From NCBI GenBank assembly GCA_030524665.1, contig JAUNGL010000018.1, positions 1 through 34,927 of the forward strand: a stretch of 34,927 bases of DNA. Reading direction: 5' to 3'. This document shows positions 15,393 to 24,180 of this stretch, one piece after another. This stretch comes from Lachnospiraceae bacterium (lineage in GTDB: Bacteria > Bacillota > Clostridia > Lachnospirales > Lachnospiraceae). The notes below the pieces were generated by a model that worked only from the letters and a program-made list of their open reading frames with translations, had not been told where the DNA came from and made no database searches. Within the stretch, counting starts at the first letter, position 1. Each line of letters begins with the position of its first letter. Both the position numbers and the translations under genes were made by a program.

Positions 15393-16379
15393 TTACAGCA
15401 TCATCTTCCGAAGCTCTTCCCCGCTTCTGCTGCTCAGATAAGCTGGTGCAATATCAAACACCGTCTTGCAGCCGGTCTGTCCCTCTGCAGCGAGACGGTA
15501 AGCGGCACGCGCATATGCCACGATTACGCTGGAGGTAAATTCCGGGTTGGAGTCCAGCTTCAGGCTGTATTCGATGATGTGGCTGTGCTCTTTCTCCCAT
15601 CCGGTCACACCGCTGCGCAGGACAAATCCGCCGTGCGGGATTCCGCTGTGGTTTTTCTTCAGTTCTTCCTCACTGATAAAGTGAACTGTCGTATCATAGT
15701 CCGCGAAATAATTCGGCATGGTCTTGATTTCCTGCTCGATACGTGCTGCGTCCGCTCCATCCTCCAATACCACGAAGCACTCTCTCGTATGCTTCTCTCT
15801 CGTAGAGAGTTCCGGATTCTTCCCGGCCCGCACAGCCTCCAGTGCCTCCTCAACCGGAATCGTATACTGCTTTGCATTCTTTACACCTTCAATCCGGCGC
15901 AGAGCATCGGAATGTCCCTGGCTGACTCCCTTGCCCCAGAACGTATAGTCACTTCCCTCCGTAAGGATCGCGTTCGCATACATCCGGTTCAGTGAAAACA
16001 TACCCGGGTCCCAGCCGACCGAAATGATGCCGACCTTTCCGCTTGCCTTCGCCGCGGCATCCACATTTCCAAAATGCTCCGGTATCCGCGCATGTGTATC
16101 GAAGCTGTCCACCACATTGAAATATTTCACATATTCCGGGGTCTGTACCGGAAGGTCTGTCGCACTTCCACCGCACAGGATCAGCACATCGATCCTGTCC
16201 CTCCACTCCGGCGCCTCCGACACGCTGCGTACAGCCGCTGTCCTGGTCAGAATCTTTACGTCTTCCGGATTTCTCCGTGTAAATACTGCTGCAAGCTCCA
16301 TGTCCGGATTCTGGCGGATCGCACATTCTACGCCCCGTCCCAGATTTCCATAACCCAAAATTCCAATTCTGATACTCAT
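15393..16379 (-). CDS. ddh: meso-diaminopimelate D-dehydrogenase
   Basis: The 328-residue protein matches DAP dehydrogenase, which forms meso-DAP from tetrahydrodipicolinate, ammonia and NADPH in one step for lysine and peptidoglycan. Evidence includes the Rossmann GILGYGNLGRG motif (about 6-16), LCGGSATDLP, the VVDSFDTHARIPEHF stretch, ISVGWDPGMFSLNRM, GVSQGHSDALRRI and FTSSVIVAYARAAYRL. Length fits the family (about 320-330). ATG 16379 has GGAG 7 bases upstream; an ATG two codons earlier is only 1 base from it. It has its own promoter (16455-16483) and a leader with a GTCATTG/CAATGAC hairpin (about 16412-16445). The enzyme bypasses the succinylase, acetylase and aminotransferase routes. Confidence 0.93.
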   Translation of the reverse strand: MSIRIGILGYGNLGRGVECAIRQNPDMELAAVFTRRNPEDVKILTRTAAVRSVSEAPEWRDRIDVLILCGGSATDLPVQTPEYVKYFNVVDSFDTHARIPEHFGNVDAAAKASGKVGIISVGWDPGMFSLNRMYANAILTEGSDYTFWGKGVSQGHSDALRRIEGVKNAKQYTIPVEEALEAVRAGKNPELSTREKHTRECFVVLEDGADAARIEQEIKTMPNYFADYDTTVHFISEEELKKNHSGIPHGGFVLRSGVTGWEKEHSHIIEYSLKLDSNPEFTSSVIVAYARAAYRLAAEGQTGCKTVFDIAPAYLSSRSGEELRKMML

Positions 16380-16454
16380 TCCCATTCTCCTTTTGTCTGA
16401 ATTTCTGTCATTGAGCTCTGAGCTTCATCTCTGCAATGACAAACGTTCCAGCTT

Positions 16455-16483
16455 ATTATAAATATACCTGCTGATTTCTGCAA
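16455..16483 (-). promoter_or_regulatory. Promoter of ddh
   Basis: On the minus strand TTGCAG (16483-16478) and TATAAT (16460-16455) are 17 bases apart, about 75 bases ahead of the ddh start. It separates ddh from the MATE gene upstream. Confidence 0.65.
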
Positions 16484-16498
16484 GAACCAGATTGACTC

Positions 16499-17869
16499 TT
16501 AGATCGCTTTTTCCTTCCACTTTCCTCTCCGGTAGCAGATAAATGTAACCAGCGCCCCGATCATCCAGGAAGTGAGCAGGGAAATGAAGACACACTCGCT
16601 GCGCCCGTTCGGCAGCTCACTGCTTCTGGTCAGCCAGGAAATCCCATATGCAAGCGGCACACGCACGCCTACTGTAGTCAGAAGCGAAATCCACATCGGA
16701 GTCATGGTATCTCCGGCACCCCGCATGACTCCGGAAAGGCTCTGCGTCACTGCCATCGCGATGTAGCCGACTGCCAAAATCCGCATCATACGCATACTCA
16801 GGTCTACCAATTCCTCCGTCTCCGTAAAAATCCCCATCAGATATTTTCCGAAAATCAAAATCAGAACTGTGATAACTGTCGAAACGGCCACTGCAATGAA
16901 GGTACCTTCTTTCGCTCCTTGTGTCACGCGGTCATATTTTTTTGCCCCGACATTCTGCCCTGCGTACGTTGTCATCGCCGTTCCAAAGGAAAAGTTCGGC
17001 ATCATCGCAAAGCCATCCACACGCATGATGATGACATTCGCCGCAATGAACATCTCCCCGAAGCTGTTCGTCAGGGATTGTACGACGATCATTGCCATGG
17101 AGAAGATCGCCTGTGTCAGTCCGGACGGCAGCCCCAGCCGGATGATCGTCCATGCGTGATTGCGGTTGATTTTCAGATATCGCAGCTTCATATCAAAAAT
17201 TTCTTTCATGCGCATCAGCTTCAGAAGGCAGAGCAGTGCAGATATAGTCTGAGCAATCGCCGTTGCAAGCGCCACGCCTGCCACTCCCATATCGAAGGAT
17301 GCCACAAACAGGATATCCAGTACGATATTCAGGAATGTCGCGACAAGCAGATAGACAAGCGCAGATACCGAATCCCCGAGTCCGCGCAGAATCCCGCCCA
17401 GAATATTGTAATATGCCATCCCGGCAATTCCCTCCATCAGGATGAGCAGATAAGACGTGCACCAGTCAATAATCGAATCCGGTGTGTGCAGAAACTGCAG
17501 CAGTGGCCGGATCACCAGCGGGCTGATTACCATGAGAAACAGAGACGCAATCACCGTCAGCGTAATACAGCATCCGATCGTACCGGAGAGTGATTCCCGG
17601 TCTTTCGCCCCGAAATACTGGGAAACCATGATCCCGGCTCCCACTGAAATTCCCATAAAAAGCACAATCATCAAATTCAGAATCGGGCTGGCGCTTCCCA
17701 CGGCCGCCAGTGCATTATCCCCGACGTAACGTCCTACCACGATGCTGTCCACCGTATTGTAGAGCTGCTGTGCGATATTTCCGATCAGCATCGGCAGCGT
17801 AAATGCCACAATTTTTTTCCATATTGTCCCCTCTGTCATATCAGAGGGTGCAAATAAATTCATCTTCAT
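16499..17869 (-). CDS. MATE-family efflux transporter
   Basis: The 456-residue membrane protein has typical MATE features: TEGTIWKKIVAFTLPMLIGNIAQQLYNTVDSIVVGRYVGDNALAAVG at the N-terminus, GLGDSVSALVYLLVATFLNIVLDILFV in the middle and the matching second half with GAGDTMTPMW. This is the TxGxIxKKLxxFxxPxLxGNxxQQLYNxVDSxVVGR type shared with the genes at 27623 and 30893. The start may be 17869 or the ATG two codons later at 17863; the ribosome site is weak for both. It lies 139 bases downstream of the histidine kinase gene without a clear terminator. It could therefore be a distal member of the ABC-efflux/two-component operon. Substrate unknown. Confidence 0.9.
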   Translation of the reverse strand: MKMNLFAPSDMTEGTIWKKIVAFTLPMLIGNIAQQLYNTVDSIVVGRYVGDNALAAVGSASPILNLMIVLFMGISVGAGIMVSQYFGAKDRESLSGTIGCCITLTVIASLFLMVISPLVIRPLLQFLHTPDSIIDWCTSYLLILMEGIAGMAYYNILGGILRGLGDSVSALVYLLVATFLNIVLDILFVASFDMGVAGVALATAIAQTISALLCLLKLMRMKEIFDMKLRYLKINRNHAWTIIRLGLPSGLTQAIFSMAMIVVQSLTNSFGEMFIAANVIIMRVDGFAMMPNFSFGTAMTTYAGQNVGAKKYDRVTQGAKEGTFIAVAVSTVITVLILIFGKYLMGIFTETEELVDLSMRMMRILAVGYIAMAVTQSLSGVMRGAGDTMTPMWISLLTTVGVRVPLAYGISWLTRSSELPNGRSECVFISLLTSWMIGALVTFICYRRGKWKEKAI

Positions 17870-18008
17870 ACCCCAAATTCCCTTCTCCTTCGTATTCCTG
17901 AATTCTCAAATCTCCCACATGCTGCTTCCACTGTCATTTTCCTCAAACGATTTCCGTCCCGGGGCGATCTCCTGCGTCGGAGCTTTGCCGCTTCTGCTGT
18001 CATTTTTC

Positions 18009-19112
18009 TCAGACTCTATCGGTCTGTACCATCGGCAGATTCACCGGCAGTCTCACTTCAAACACGGTACCGTACGCACCCGTTTCCGCCACACGGATGC
18101 TGCCCTCATGCAGTTCCAGAATCTTCCTGACAATTGCAAGTCCCAGGCCATTGCCTGCCACGGCATGTGACGTATCACCCTGATAGAATTTATCAAATAT
18201 ATGTGCTTCCGCCTCTTTCTCGATTCCCGGTCCGCTGTCACTGACTGTGACCAGAATATAACCGGGACGTTTCCGTATCAGCAGCCGTATTTCAGAGTTT
18301 TCCGGAGAAAACTTAATTGCATTATCCAGAAGATTGATCCACACTTGTTCCAGAAGCTCCATATTGGCATAGATTTTGACTTCGTCACACTCCAGCCGGA
18401 TATTCTGGTTCTTTTTCGACCACTTCGGCTCAAGCAGTACAATCGCACGCCGGATCTGCTCTGAACAGTTGAAGACCGTCTGACTGGACAGTATCGTCTG
18501 GTTCTCAATTCTGGACAGATTGAGTACATTCGTCGCAAGCTCCGTCAGCCGCTCCGATTCGTCCGCAATAATCTCCAGATACTCTTTTCTCTCCTCTTCA
18601 GTCAGGTCCTCTCTCTGCAGTATCCGTGCAAATCCGCGGATCGATGCGATCGGTGTCTTGAATTCATGTGAAAAATTGTTGACAAAATCGGTACGCAGCA
18701 GCTCCAGACTGCTCAGTTCCTCCGCCATATGATTAAAACTCCGGCTTAACTCCTGCGTCTCTCTGGCTCCCCTGATTTCAATCTGGATATCAAAATTTCC
18801 GCTTGCCAGTTCGTCCGCGGCTTCGATCACCTCCCGGATCGGCTTCAATACCCTCCGGCTGAACACCAGTGAAAAAAACACACCGAGCACGACACTGATC
18901 ATTCCAAACACAAACAATGGAAAACAGTAATTCCCGTGTCCCTGTCTGGTATAGTCTAAAATACCAGCGAAGTGTAAGAGCAAAATCAGGCAGCAGCTTG
19001 CTGCAAACGTCAATACCAGAATAATAAAGATACAGATCACAAAACGCAGCGTCAGACTGATATGATGGGCAGTTTCACGGAAACCTCCCTGTCCTTTTTT
19101 CTCTCCTTTCAC
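18009..19112 (-). CDS. Sensor histidine kinase with short extracellular loop
   Basis: The 367-residue kinase has two membrane segments (about 22-47 and 62-84) joined by only some 15 outside residues. Then come a HAMP linker (about 85-137, RRVLKPIREVIEAADELASGNFDI), a HisKA box SHEFKTPIASIRGF with phospho-acceptor H149, and an ATPase domain with the N box (LDNAIKFSPE), DSGPGIE and GNGLGLAIV. It starts with GTG at 19112, overlapping the TGA of the response regulator gene (GTGA), so the pair is translationally coupled. Such a small outside loop points to sensing within the membrane or through a partner, here plausibly the ABC transporter encoded just upstream. The trigger is unknown. Confidence 0.93.
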   Translation of the reverse strand: MKGEKKGQGGFRETAHHISLTLRFVICIFIILVLTFAASCCLILLLHFAGILDYTRQGHGNYCFPLFVFGMISVVLGVFFSLVFSRRVLKPIREVIEAADELASGNFDIQIEIRGARETQELSRSFNHMAEELSSLELLRTDFVNNFSHEFKTPIASIRGFARILQREDLTEEERKEYLEIIADESERLTELATNVLNLSRIENQTILSSQTVFNCSEQIRRAIVLLEPKWSKKNQNIRLECDEVKIYANMELLEQVWINLLDNAIKFSPENSEIRLLIRKRPGYILVTVSDSGPGIEKEAEAHIFDKFYQGDTSHAVAGNGLGLAIVRKILELHEGSIRVAETGAYGTVFEVRLPVNLPMVQTDRV

Positions 19113-19780
19113 TTCAGCACCGCCTTATATCCAATTCCCCGAATGGCCGTGATTTCAAATTCCGGGTATTTCTCTACCCGTTTTCTGAGCCGATTAATAT
19201 GTACATTGACCGTCGTATCCACCGTTTCTGATTCCATCCCCCAGATTTCATCCATCAGCTGTATCCGGGTAAAGATTTTACCCGGATACGACAGTAATTT
19301 ATATAGAAGATAAAATTCCTTCGGCGGCAGAGTCTGCGTCTCACCCTCCCGTGTGACACTCAAAGCATCATAATCCAGCGTCACCTTACCGATCCTCAGA
19401 CAGTGCTCATGGACAATCCCGGCCCTTCGAAGCAATGCCTTGATCCGGAGCAGAAATTCCTCCTCATCGACCGGCTTCGTCATGTAATCGTCCGTACCGG
19501 CCAGGAATCCCTTCCGCTTATCTGCCGGAAGCTGCTTCGCCGTCAGCATCAGGATCGGCACATTATTCCCGCTGTTCCTGAGTGTCTCCGTCAGTGTATA
19601 TCCATCCATGCCCGGCATCATGATATCCATCACGATCAGATCCACATGGTGGCTGTCCAGAATTTCCAACGCCTTCAGGCCATTCTCTGCCAGCACCACC
19701 TCATATCCCGCATGGGAGAGCACCGCCCGCATCAGCCGGGCTGTACTCCTGTCATCCTCTGCTACCATTATCTGAAACAT
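19109..19780 (-). CDS. OmpR/PhoB-family response regulator
   Basis: The 223-residue regulator has a receiver domain (1-120) with the acidic pocket EDD (8-10), phospho-acceptor D52 in IVMDIMMPG, T80 and K102. A winged-helix DNA-binding domain follows (about 130-223, ending IRGIGYKAVLK). It follows the permease gene by 11 bases and overlaps the kinase gene, so it is in the same operon. OmpR-type regulators bind direct half-sites at 10-11 bp spacing. Four AGTTTA-like half-sites with such phasing lie ahead of the first gene of the operon (23337-23386), which suggests autoregulation. Confidence 0.95.
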   Translation of the reverse strand: MFQIMVAEDDRSTARLMRAVLSHAGYEVVLAENGLKALEILDSHHVDLIVMDIMMPGMDGYTLTETLRNSGNNVPILMLTAKQLPADKRKGFLAGTDDYMTKPVDEEEFLLRIKALLRRAGIVHEHCLRIGKVTLDYDALSVTREGETQTLPPKEFYLLYKLLSYPGKIFTRIQLMDEIWGMESETVDTTVNVHINRLRKRVEKYPEFEITAIRGIGYKAVLK

Positions 19781-19791
19781 AAAATCCCCTT

Positions 19792-20958
19792 TTACTCGAA
19801 CCGCAATGCATTGATCGGTTTCAGCTTCGCCGCCTTATTCGCCGGATAGATACCGAAGATCAATCCCACGCTGATCGAAAAGCCCAGCGCCAACGCTCCT
19901 ACCGGAAGTGAAATCGCAAAATGATAATCCGTAAAGACCATATTCAGTATCGTCAGTACGATCTGGCTGATCACCATTCCGATCACACCGCCGATCAGCG
20001 AAATCAGCACGGATTCTATCATAAACTGAATCGTAATGTCACTCCTCTGGGCTCCGATCGCCTTTCGGATACCGATCTCCTTCGTGCGCTCCGTGACAGA
20101 TACCAGCATGATATTCATGATTCCGATTCCTCCGACCAGCAGGGAAATCGCTGCAATACCGCCCAGCATAATCGAAAGTGTATCCATCACTGTATTCATC
20201 ATATCCATGATATTCGACATATTGATAATCGTATAGCTGTCTTCGGAACCAAATTTCTTCCTCAGGTAATCATCAATCGTATTCTGCGCTTCGGTCAGAG
20301 TGGTCTCGTTCTCTGCCGTTAGGTAAAAATTCGTAATACCGGTCTGCTTCAGCATACGCTGCGCATTCGTCAGAGGAATATACACACTGCTGTTGCTGCT
20401 TCCCATCATGGACGCATCCTCTTCCTCAAGCACTCCTACGATACGGTAATCGTATCCTTCAATGCGGATCTTATTTCCAAGTACATTCGTTGTTCCATAC
20501 AGCGTATTCACAGTATCCGTTCCCACGACGCAGACCTGCAGGCTTTCCACACGATCCAGTTCCGTGATGCCCCGCCCCTGTTCTACGTCAAGTCCCTGCA
20601 CTTCCTGATAAGCAGAGGTAATTCCATAGAGCGTGATATCATCCGAATTTCCTCCTGCTGTCACAGTTGTCGCTCCCTGAAGATATGGGGACACACGTTT
20701 GATCCCCCCGGTTCCCTCCAGAGCGCTCAGTTCCGTGCAGGTCAGCTTCTTGTGCTGGTCCATAACCGTCACAATGATCTGGTCTCCGCCCAGTTCATCC
20801 ATGGAATCCGTGACTTTTCCTGTACCACCCTGCACAATCGAAATCAGCAGTGTGACAGAAAGCACACCGATAATGATTCCCAGCATGGTCAGGAAGGAAC
20901 GCATCTTATTTGAGAATACGGCAGATACTGCCATTTTTACAGACTGCTTCAATTTCAT
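19792..20958 (-). CDS. MacB/YknZ-type ABC transporter permease
   Basis: The 388-residue permease has the MacB plan. An N-terminal membrane helix ([40 protein letters not shown]) is followed by a large extracytoplasmic domain (about 45-250) and three C-terminal helices of the FtsX type. The latter carry MDTLSIMLGGIAAISLLVGGIGIMNIMLVSVTERTKEIGIRKAIGA. It overlaps the ATPase gene by 4 bases. MacB-type systems do not pump through a membrane channel but move substrates from the outer face by long-range motion, with an HlyD-type adaptor. In B. subtilis the like YknXYZ set protects against the SdpC toxin. The peptide or lipid handled here is unknown. Confidence 0.93.
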   Translation of the reverse strand: MKLKQSVKMAVSAVFSNKMRSFLTMLGIIIGVLSVTLLISIVQGGTGKVTDSMDELGGDQIIVTVMDQHKKLTCTELSALEGTGGIKRVSPYLQGATTVTAGGNSDDITLYGITSAYQEVQGLDVEQGRGITELDRVESLQVCVVGTDTVNTLYGTTNVLGNKIRIEGYDYRIVGVLEEEDASMMGSSNSSVYIPLTNAQRMLKQTGITNFYLTAENETTLTEAQNTIDDYLRKKFGSEDSYTIINMSNIMDMMNTVMDTLSIMLGGIAAISLLVGGIGIMNIMLVSVTERTKEIGIRKAIGAQRSDITIQFMIESVLISLIGGVIGMVISQIVLTILNMVFTDYHFAISLPVGALALGFSISVGLIFGIYPANKAAKLKPINALRFE

Positions 20959-21650
20959 GATACATCCCCCCTTCGTTCATCCCGGCTGTCAGAGACGATC
21001 TTTCCGTCCATGATACGCACCTGCCGTTCCGCCTGTGCTGCAATTCCGTCGTCATGGGTGATCAGCATGATCGTATTTCCCTGCTCATGCAGTTCATGAA
21101 TCAGAGCCATAATATCCCGGCTCGACTTCGAATCCAGATTTCCGGTCGGCTCGTCGGCCAGAATCAGGGATGGATGCGTCGCAAGCGCCCTTGCGACTGC
21201 TACACGCTGCTGTTGTCCGCCGGAAAGCTGATTCGGCCGGTGATGAGTCCGTTTAGACAGACCAACCTTTTCCAGCGCGTCTTCCACCCGCGCTCTCCGT
21301 TCCTGCGCCGGAAGTCCCTGATAAATCAGGGGAAGCTCCACATTTTCATACGCAGTCAGCTTCGGAAGCAGATTAAACTGCTGGAAAATAAATCCGATCT
21401 TGCGGTTTCTCATGACAGCGAGGTCATGTTCACTTAAAGAAGTAACATCCTGTCCATCAATATAATAATTGCCTTCATCCGGCGTGTCAAGACATCCGAT
21501 GATATTCATCAGCGTGGATTTTCCGCTTCCGGATGCCCCCACAATCGCCACGAATTCATGTTCCATCACATTCAGTGATACTCCGTCCAGCGCATGTACC
21601 TCTTCTCCGCCGAGACTGTAAATTTTCTTGATGTTTTCCAGTTCAATCAT
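20955..21650 (-). CDS. MacB/LolD-type ABC transporter ATPase
   Basis: The 231-residue ATPase has Walker [10 protein letters not shown] (38-46), the Q loop ([10 protein letters not shown]), signature [15 protein letters not shown] (142-156), Walker [13 protein letters not shown] (162-173) and the H-loop in LITHDD. It lies 11 bases after the adaptor gene and overlaps the permease gene by 4 bases. It powers the MacB/YknXYZ-like transporter. Confidence 0.95.
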   Translation of the reverse strand: MIELENIKKIYSLGGEEVHALDGVSLNVMEHEFVAIVGASGSGKSTLMNIIGCLDTPDEGNYYIDGQDVTSLSEHDLAVMRNRKIGFIFQQFNLLPKLTAYENVELPLIYQGLPAQERRARVEDALEKVGLSKRTHHRPNQLSGGQQQRVAVARALATHPSLILADEPTGNLDSKSSRDIMALIHELHEQGNTIMLITHDDGIAAQAERQVRIMDGKIVSDSRDERRGDVS

Positions 21651-21661
21651 ACTCAGGTCTC

Positions 21662-23194
21662 CTAATTATTCATACTGTCGATCATATGATTCCTCTGTTC
21701 CATCATCTGTCCGAACAGATCCACGCTGTTTCTCTTCGTTACGACTACCTGATCCCCATTTGACAATCCACTCGTCACTTCCGCATACTCTTCATTGATC
21801 AGGCCTGTCGTGACCGGTGTCTGCACAGTCTTCTCCCCGCTTACTACTTCCACGTATCTCACATCATCAATCAGCTCAATCGCATCAACCGGTATCAGCA
21901 ATACATTGTCCCTGCTCTCCAGCGTAATAGATGCAGTCGCGCTCATCGCATCCTTGAGATGAGTATCTCCGGCCAATGCAATTGTCACCGTATACGTAGT
22001 CACACCGCCTGTATTATTACCGATGCCAGAAATTTTCTCTACCGTTCCTTCGTAAGTCTCATCCTCAAAGGCATCAAATACGACCGAAGCCTTCTGTCCG
22101 ACTTCCACTCCGTCAATATCCAGCTCATCGATCTCCACCTTCAGATTCAGCGTACCTGCATCCGCAATCGTACAGAATTGCTGATCCTTCTCATAAGGCA
22201 TTCCTTCCAGCACATCCAGCGAAACAATATAGCCGTCATACTCCGAAGTCACGACCGGATTCTTCTGGTATTCCTTCAGCTCCTGCAGCTCATCTACCAG
22301 CTCCTCCCGGTCCGTCAGCAGATCGAGATACGTCTGATTATACTCGGCATCCCTGCGCTCAAACATCGTATCTCCTGCATCGACATAAGAGGTCTTCGTC
22401 ACATTGACCGAATCAATAATTCCGTAGGACGCCTGTACGAGATACGGATGGTTCGATACCAGCCTGCCCGTTCCGAGCTTTGCACCGGACCTGCCCAGAA
22501 TCGTGGCCTCCGTATCCACTTTATACTCCGTATCGTCCGGGATCGTGACACACACGGTATCTCCGTCAATCTCCTGAACGGTTCCGGTCACGGAATAAGA
22601 ATCAAAATCTACCGTCACAGAATCTCCTTCCGACAGTACAGGATCCTTGCAGGTAAATTCCACCTTCAGCTTGCCGTCCGCCGAAATCTCAGCCAGGCCG
22701 CCGTTGTTGTCCACCACCTTGGAGACTTCATCGTCAACCGCCGCATAGATACGTTTTACCCGGCCTGTCACCGGAGCTTTGATCACAGTGGAACCACTGT
22801 CGTCCGTTGTCGCGATCGCGCTGTTGAGCTGGTCAAGCTCTGCTTCCTTTGACTCAATCACCGCATCCAGCGCATCCGTATCATAGATCGCCAGTACGTC
22901 ACCTTCCTTTACCTGATCACCCTTTTCCACATAAATCTTCTCCAGCCTGCCGTCATATTCCAGCGCCAGCGCCTTTGTGGAAGCCGCTTCGACGGAACCG
23001 CTTCCCTCGGTATTCACCGAAATAGAACCAATAAAGGCGGACTCCGTTGTTACATTCTTTTGTCTGCTGCCTGTCCCCTCCTTTTTCCCGATGACTGCCA
23101 AAACAATCCATGCAGCAATCAGAAGTACCAGAATCACGGCCAGTACGATCGGCCACTTTTTCCTTCTCTTTCTCGTTGTTTCCTGTCTGCTCAT
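21662..23194 (-). CDS. HlyD/YknX-family efflux adaptor, membrane anchored
   Basis: The 510-residue protein starts with a basic stretch and one membrane helix (about 15-38, WPIVLAVILVLLIAAWIVLAVIG). The long outside part follows. It has a first lipoyl half (GSGSVEAASTKALALEYDGRLEKIYVEKGDQVKEGDVLAIYD), a coiled-coil stretch (DLLTDREELVDELQELKEYQKNP), a second lipoyl half (VVTSEYDGYIVSLDVLEGMPYEKDQQF) and a beta-barrel domain. Two lipoyl-like entries (ETKDSG- and VTGRVKRIYAAVDDEV-type) make it longer than usual, about 510 against roughly 380 for YknX. The start at 23194 has GAGGAGG 6 bases upstream. It is the first gene of the five-gene adaptor-ATPase-permease-regulator-kinase operon. Confidence 0.9.
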   Translation of the reverse strand: MSRQETTRKRRKKWPIVLAVILVLLIAAWIVLAVIGKKEGTGSRQKNVTTESAFIGSISVNTEGSGSVEAASTKALALEYDGRLEKIYVEKGDQVKEGDVLAIYDTDALDAVIESKEAELDQLNSAIATTDDSGSTVIKAPVTGRVKRIYAAVDDEVSKVVDNNGGLAEISADGKLKVEFTCKDPVLSEGDSVTVDFDSYSVTGTVQEIDGDTVCVTIPDDTEYKVDTEATILGRSGAKLGTGRLVSNHPYLVQASYGIIDSVNVTKTSYVDAGDTMFERRDAEYNQTYLDLLTDREELVDELQELKEYQKNPVVTSEYDGYIVSLDVLEGMPYEKDQQFCTIADAGTLNLKVEIDELDIDGVEVGQKASVVFDAFEDETYEGTVEKISGIGNNTGGVTTYTVTIALAGDTHLKDAMSATASITLESRDNVLLIPVDAIELIDDVRYVEVVSGEKTVQTPVTTGLINEEYAEVTSGLSNGDQVVVTKRNSVDLFGQMMEQRNHMIDSMNN

Positions 23195-23336
23195 GCGTAT
23201 CCTCCTCATAAACACTGCCGGATTCCTGACTCCGGCATAATTTCACAGGCTGCCCCAGTCCTCATTTCGGGATACAGATGCTAAACTGCACCGGACAGCA
23301 GCCTGATTGTTTGGCTGATATCATAATATGGAAGGA

Positions 23337-23386
23337 TAAACTGAAAATTAACTTCGAACGGTAAAAAAATGAAACTTTTGTAAACT
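23337..23386 (-). promoter_or_regulatory. Candidate response-regulator operator and promoter of the ABC efflux operon
   Basis: On the minus strand AGTTTA (23386-23381), AGTTTC (23376-23371), AGTTAA (23353-23348) and AGTTTA (23342-23337) occur at spacings of 10, 23 and 11 bases, i.e. on one face of the helix. A TATTAT -10 candidate lies at 23328-23323, with the nearer pair of sites covering the -35 region. This fits activation by the OmpR-type regulator of the same operon. Confidence 0.5.
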
Positions 23387-23402
23387 CTTCCGGGGCAAAT
23401 GG

Positions 23403-23438
23403 GAGTCAAATATCCGTGCAAGCACGGCTACTTGGCTC
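23403..23438. repeat. Palindromic intergenic element
   Basis: GAGTCAA (23403-23409) pairs with TTGGCTC (23432-23438), enclosing CCGTGC-AA-GCACGG (23414-23427). It lies between the acetyltransferase stop and the ABC operon promoter, within a 100-base stretch otherwise without features. A REP-like repeat is the likely nature. No second copy is in the window. Confidence 0.5.
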
Positions 23439-23502
23439 ATTGCTTCGCGGGAATAAACACAACGGGAGTGCAAGCCTTACCGGCCCGTCACCCCCGACAC
23501 CA

Positions 23503-24144
23503 TTAACAATCCTGCACCGTTTTTGCAAATTCCTCAATTGCCATCCACGCTTCCTCATCAAATTCCCGGTCTCTGTAATAATATTTCCGGTCCTCTTCCG
23601 TGATCTTACGGATCACTCTGCACGGATTCCCCGCTGCCACGACCCAGTCCGGAATACCCTTTGTCACTACGCTGCCTGCCCCGATGACCGTATTGCTTCC
23701 GATATGGACTCCCGGCAGGATCACCGTATTCCCGCCGATCCACACGTTGTCACCAATCGTTACCTCAATGCCATACTCGTACGCAGAATTTCGTGAAACC
23801 GGATGTACCGGATGGCCTGCGGTATAGATCGCAACATTCGGAGCCATCTGGCAGTTATCACCGATCTTTACTTTAGCAACGTCAATAATCATGCAGTTAT
23901 AATTTGCAAAAAAGTTCTTTCCCACCTCAATATGGGAGCCGTAATCGCAGTAGAACGGCGGATTGATAAAGGCTCCGTCTGACTTTCCAAGCAGCTCCTT
24001 TACTGTCCGGCCAAGTCCCTCGAAATCCGACCGGTCCATCGTGTTGAACTTCTGCAGAATCCTTCTGCACACCTTCTGTTCCTCCATCACTGATTCATCG
24101 GAAATATACGCCATCTGCGCATCCCTTCTCTCAATATTGTTCAT
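23503..24144 (-). CDS. Maltose/galactoside O-acetyltransferase family (left-handed beta-helix)
   Basis: The 213-residue protein matches the LacA/Maa acetyltransferases, which use acetyl-CoA to acetylate sugars. The N-terminal helical cap (about 1-60) is followed by hexapeptide repeats forming a beta-helix (IEVGKN, VKIGDN, VTIGDNVWIGGNTVILPGVHIGSNTVIGAGSVVTK). The catalytic histidine motif is TAGHPVHP (108-115). It has AGGAGG before the ATG and follows the MATE gene by 36 bases, so the two probably share a transcript. Pairing with a pump recalls the idea that acetylation marks sugars or drugs for export, but this is inference. Xenobiotic acetyltransferases are a less likely alternative. Confidence 0.92.
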   Translation of the reverse strand: MNNIERRDAQMAYISDESVMEEQKVCRRILQKFNTMDRSDFEGLGRTVKELLGKSDGAFINPPFYCDYGSHIEVGKNFFANYNCMIIDVAKVKIGDNCQMAPNVAIYTAGHPVHPVSRNSAYEYGIEVTIGDNVWIGGNTVILPGVHIGSNTVIGAGSVVTKGIPDWVVAAGNPCRVIRKITEEDRKYYYRDREFDEEAWMAIEEFAKTVQDC

Positions 24145-24180
24145 CTGAATCTCCTCCTTATTCTCTGTTTTCGTATATAT

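Noticed and set aside
16412-16445. Lysine riboswitch in the ddh leader
   Set aside because: Only a 7-bp GTCATTG/CAATGAC stem is present in about 75 bases; the lysine aptamer is far longer and its motifs are absent.
21959-22852. Open frame of 297 codons on the plus strand opposite the YknX-like adaptor gene
   Set aside because: Composition is Arg/Leu/Ile rich as expected for an antisense shadow, and there is no ribosome site or promoter.
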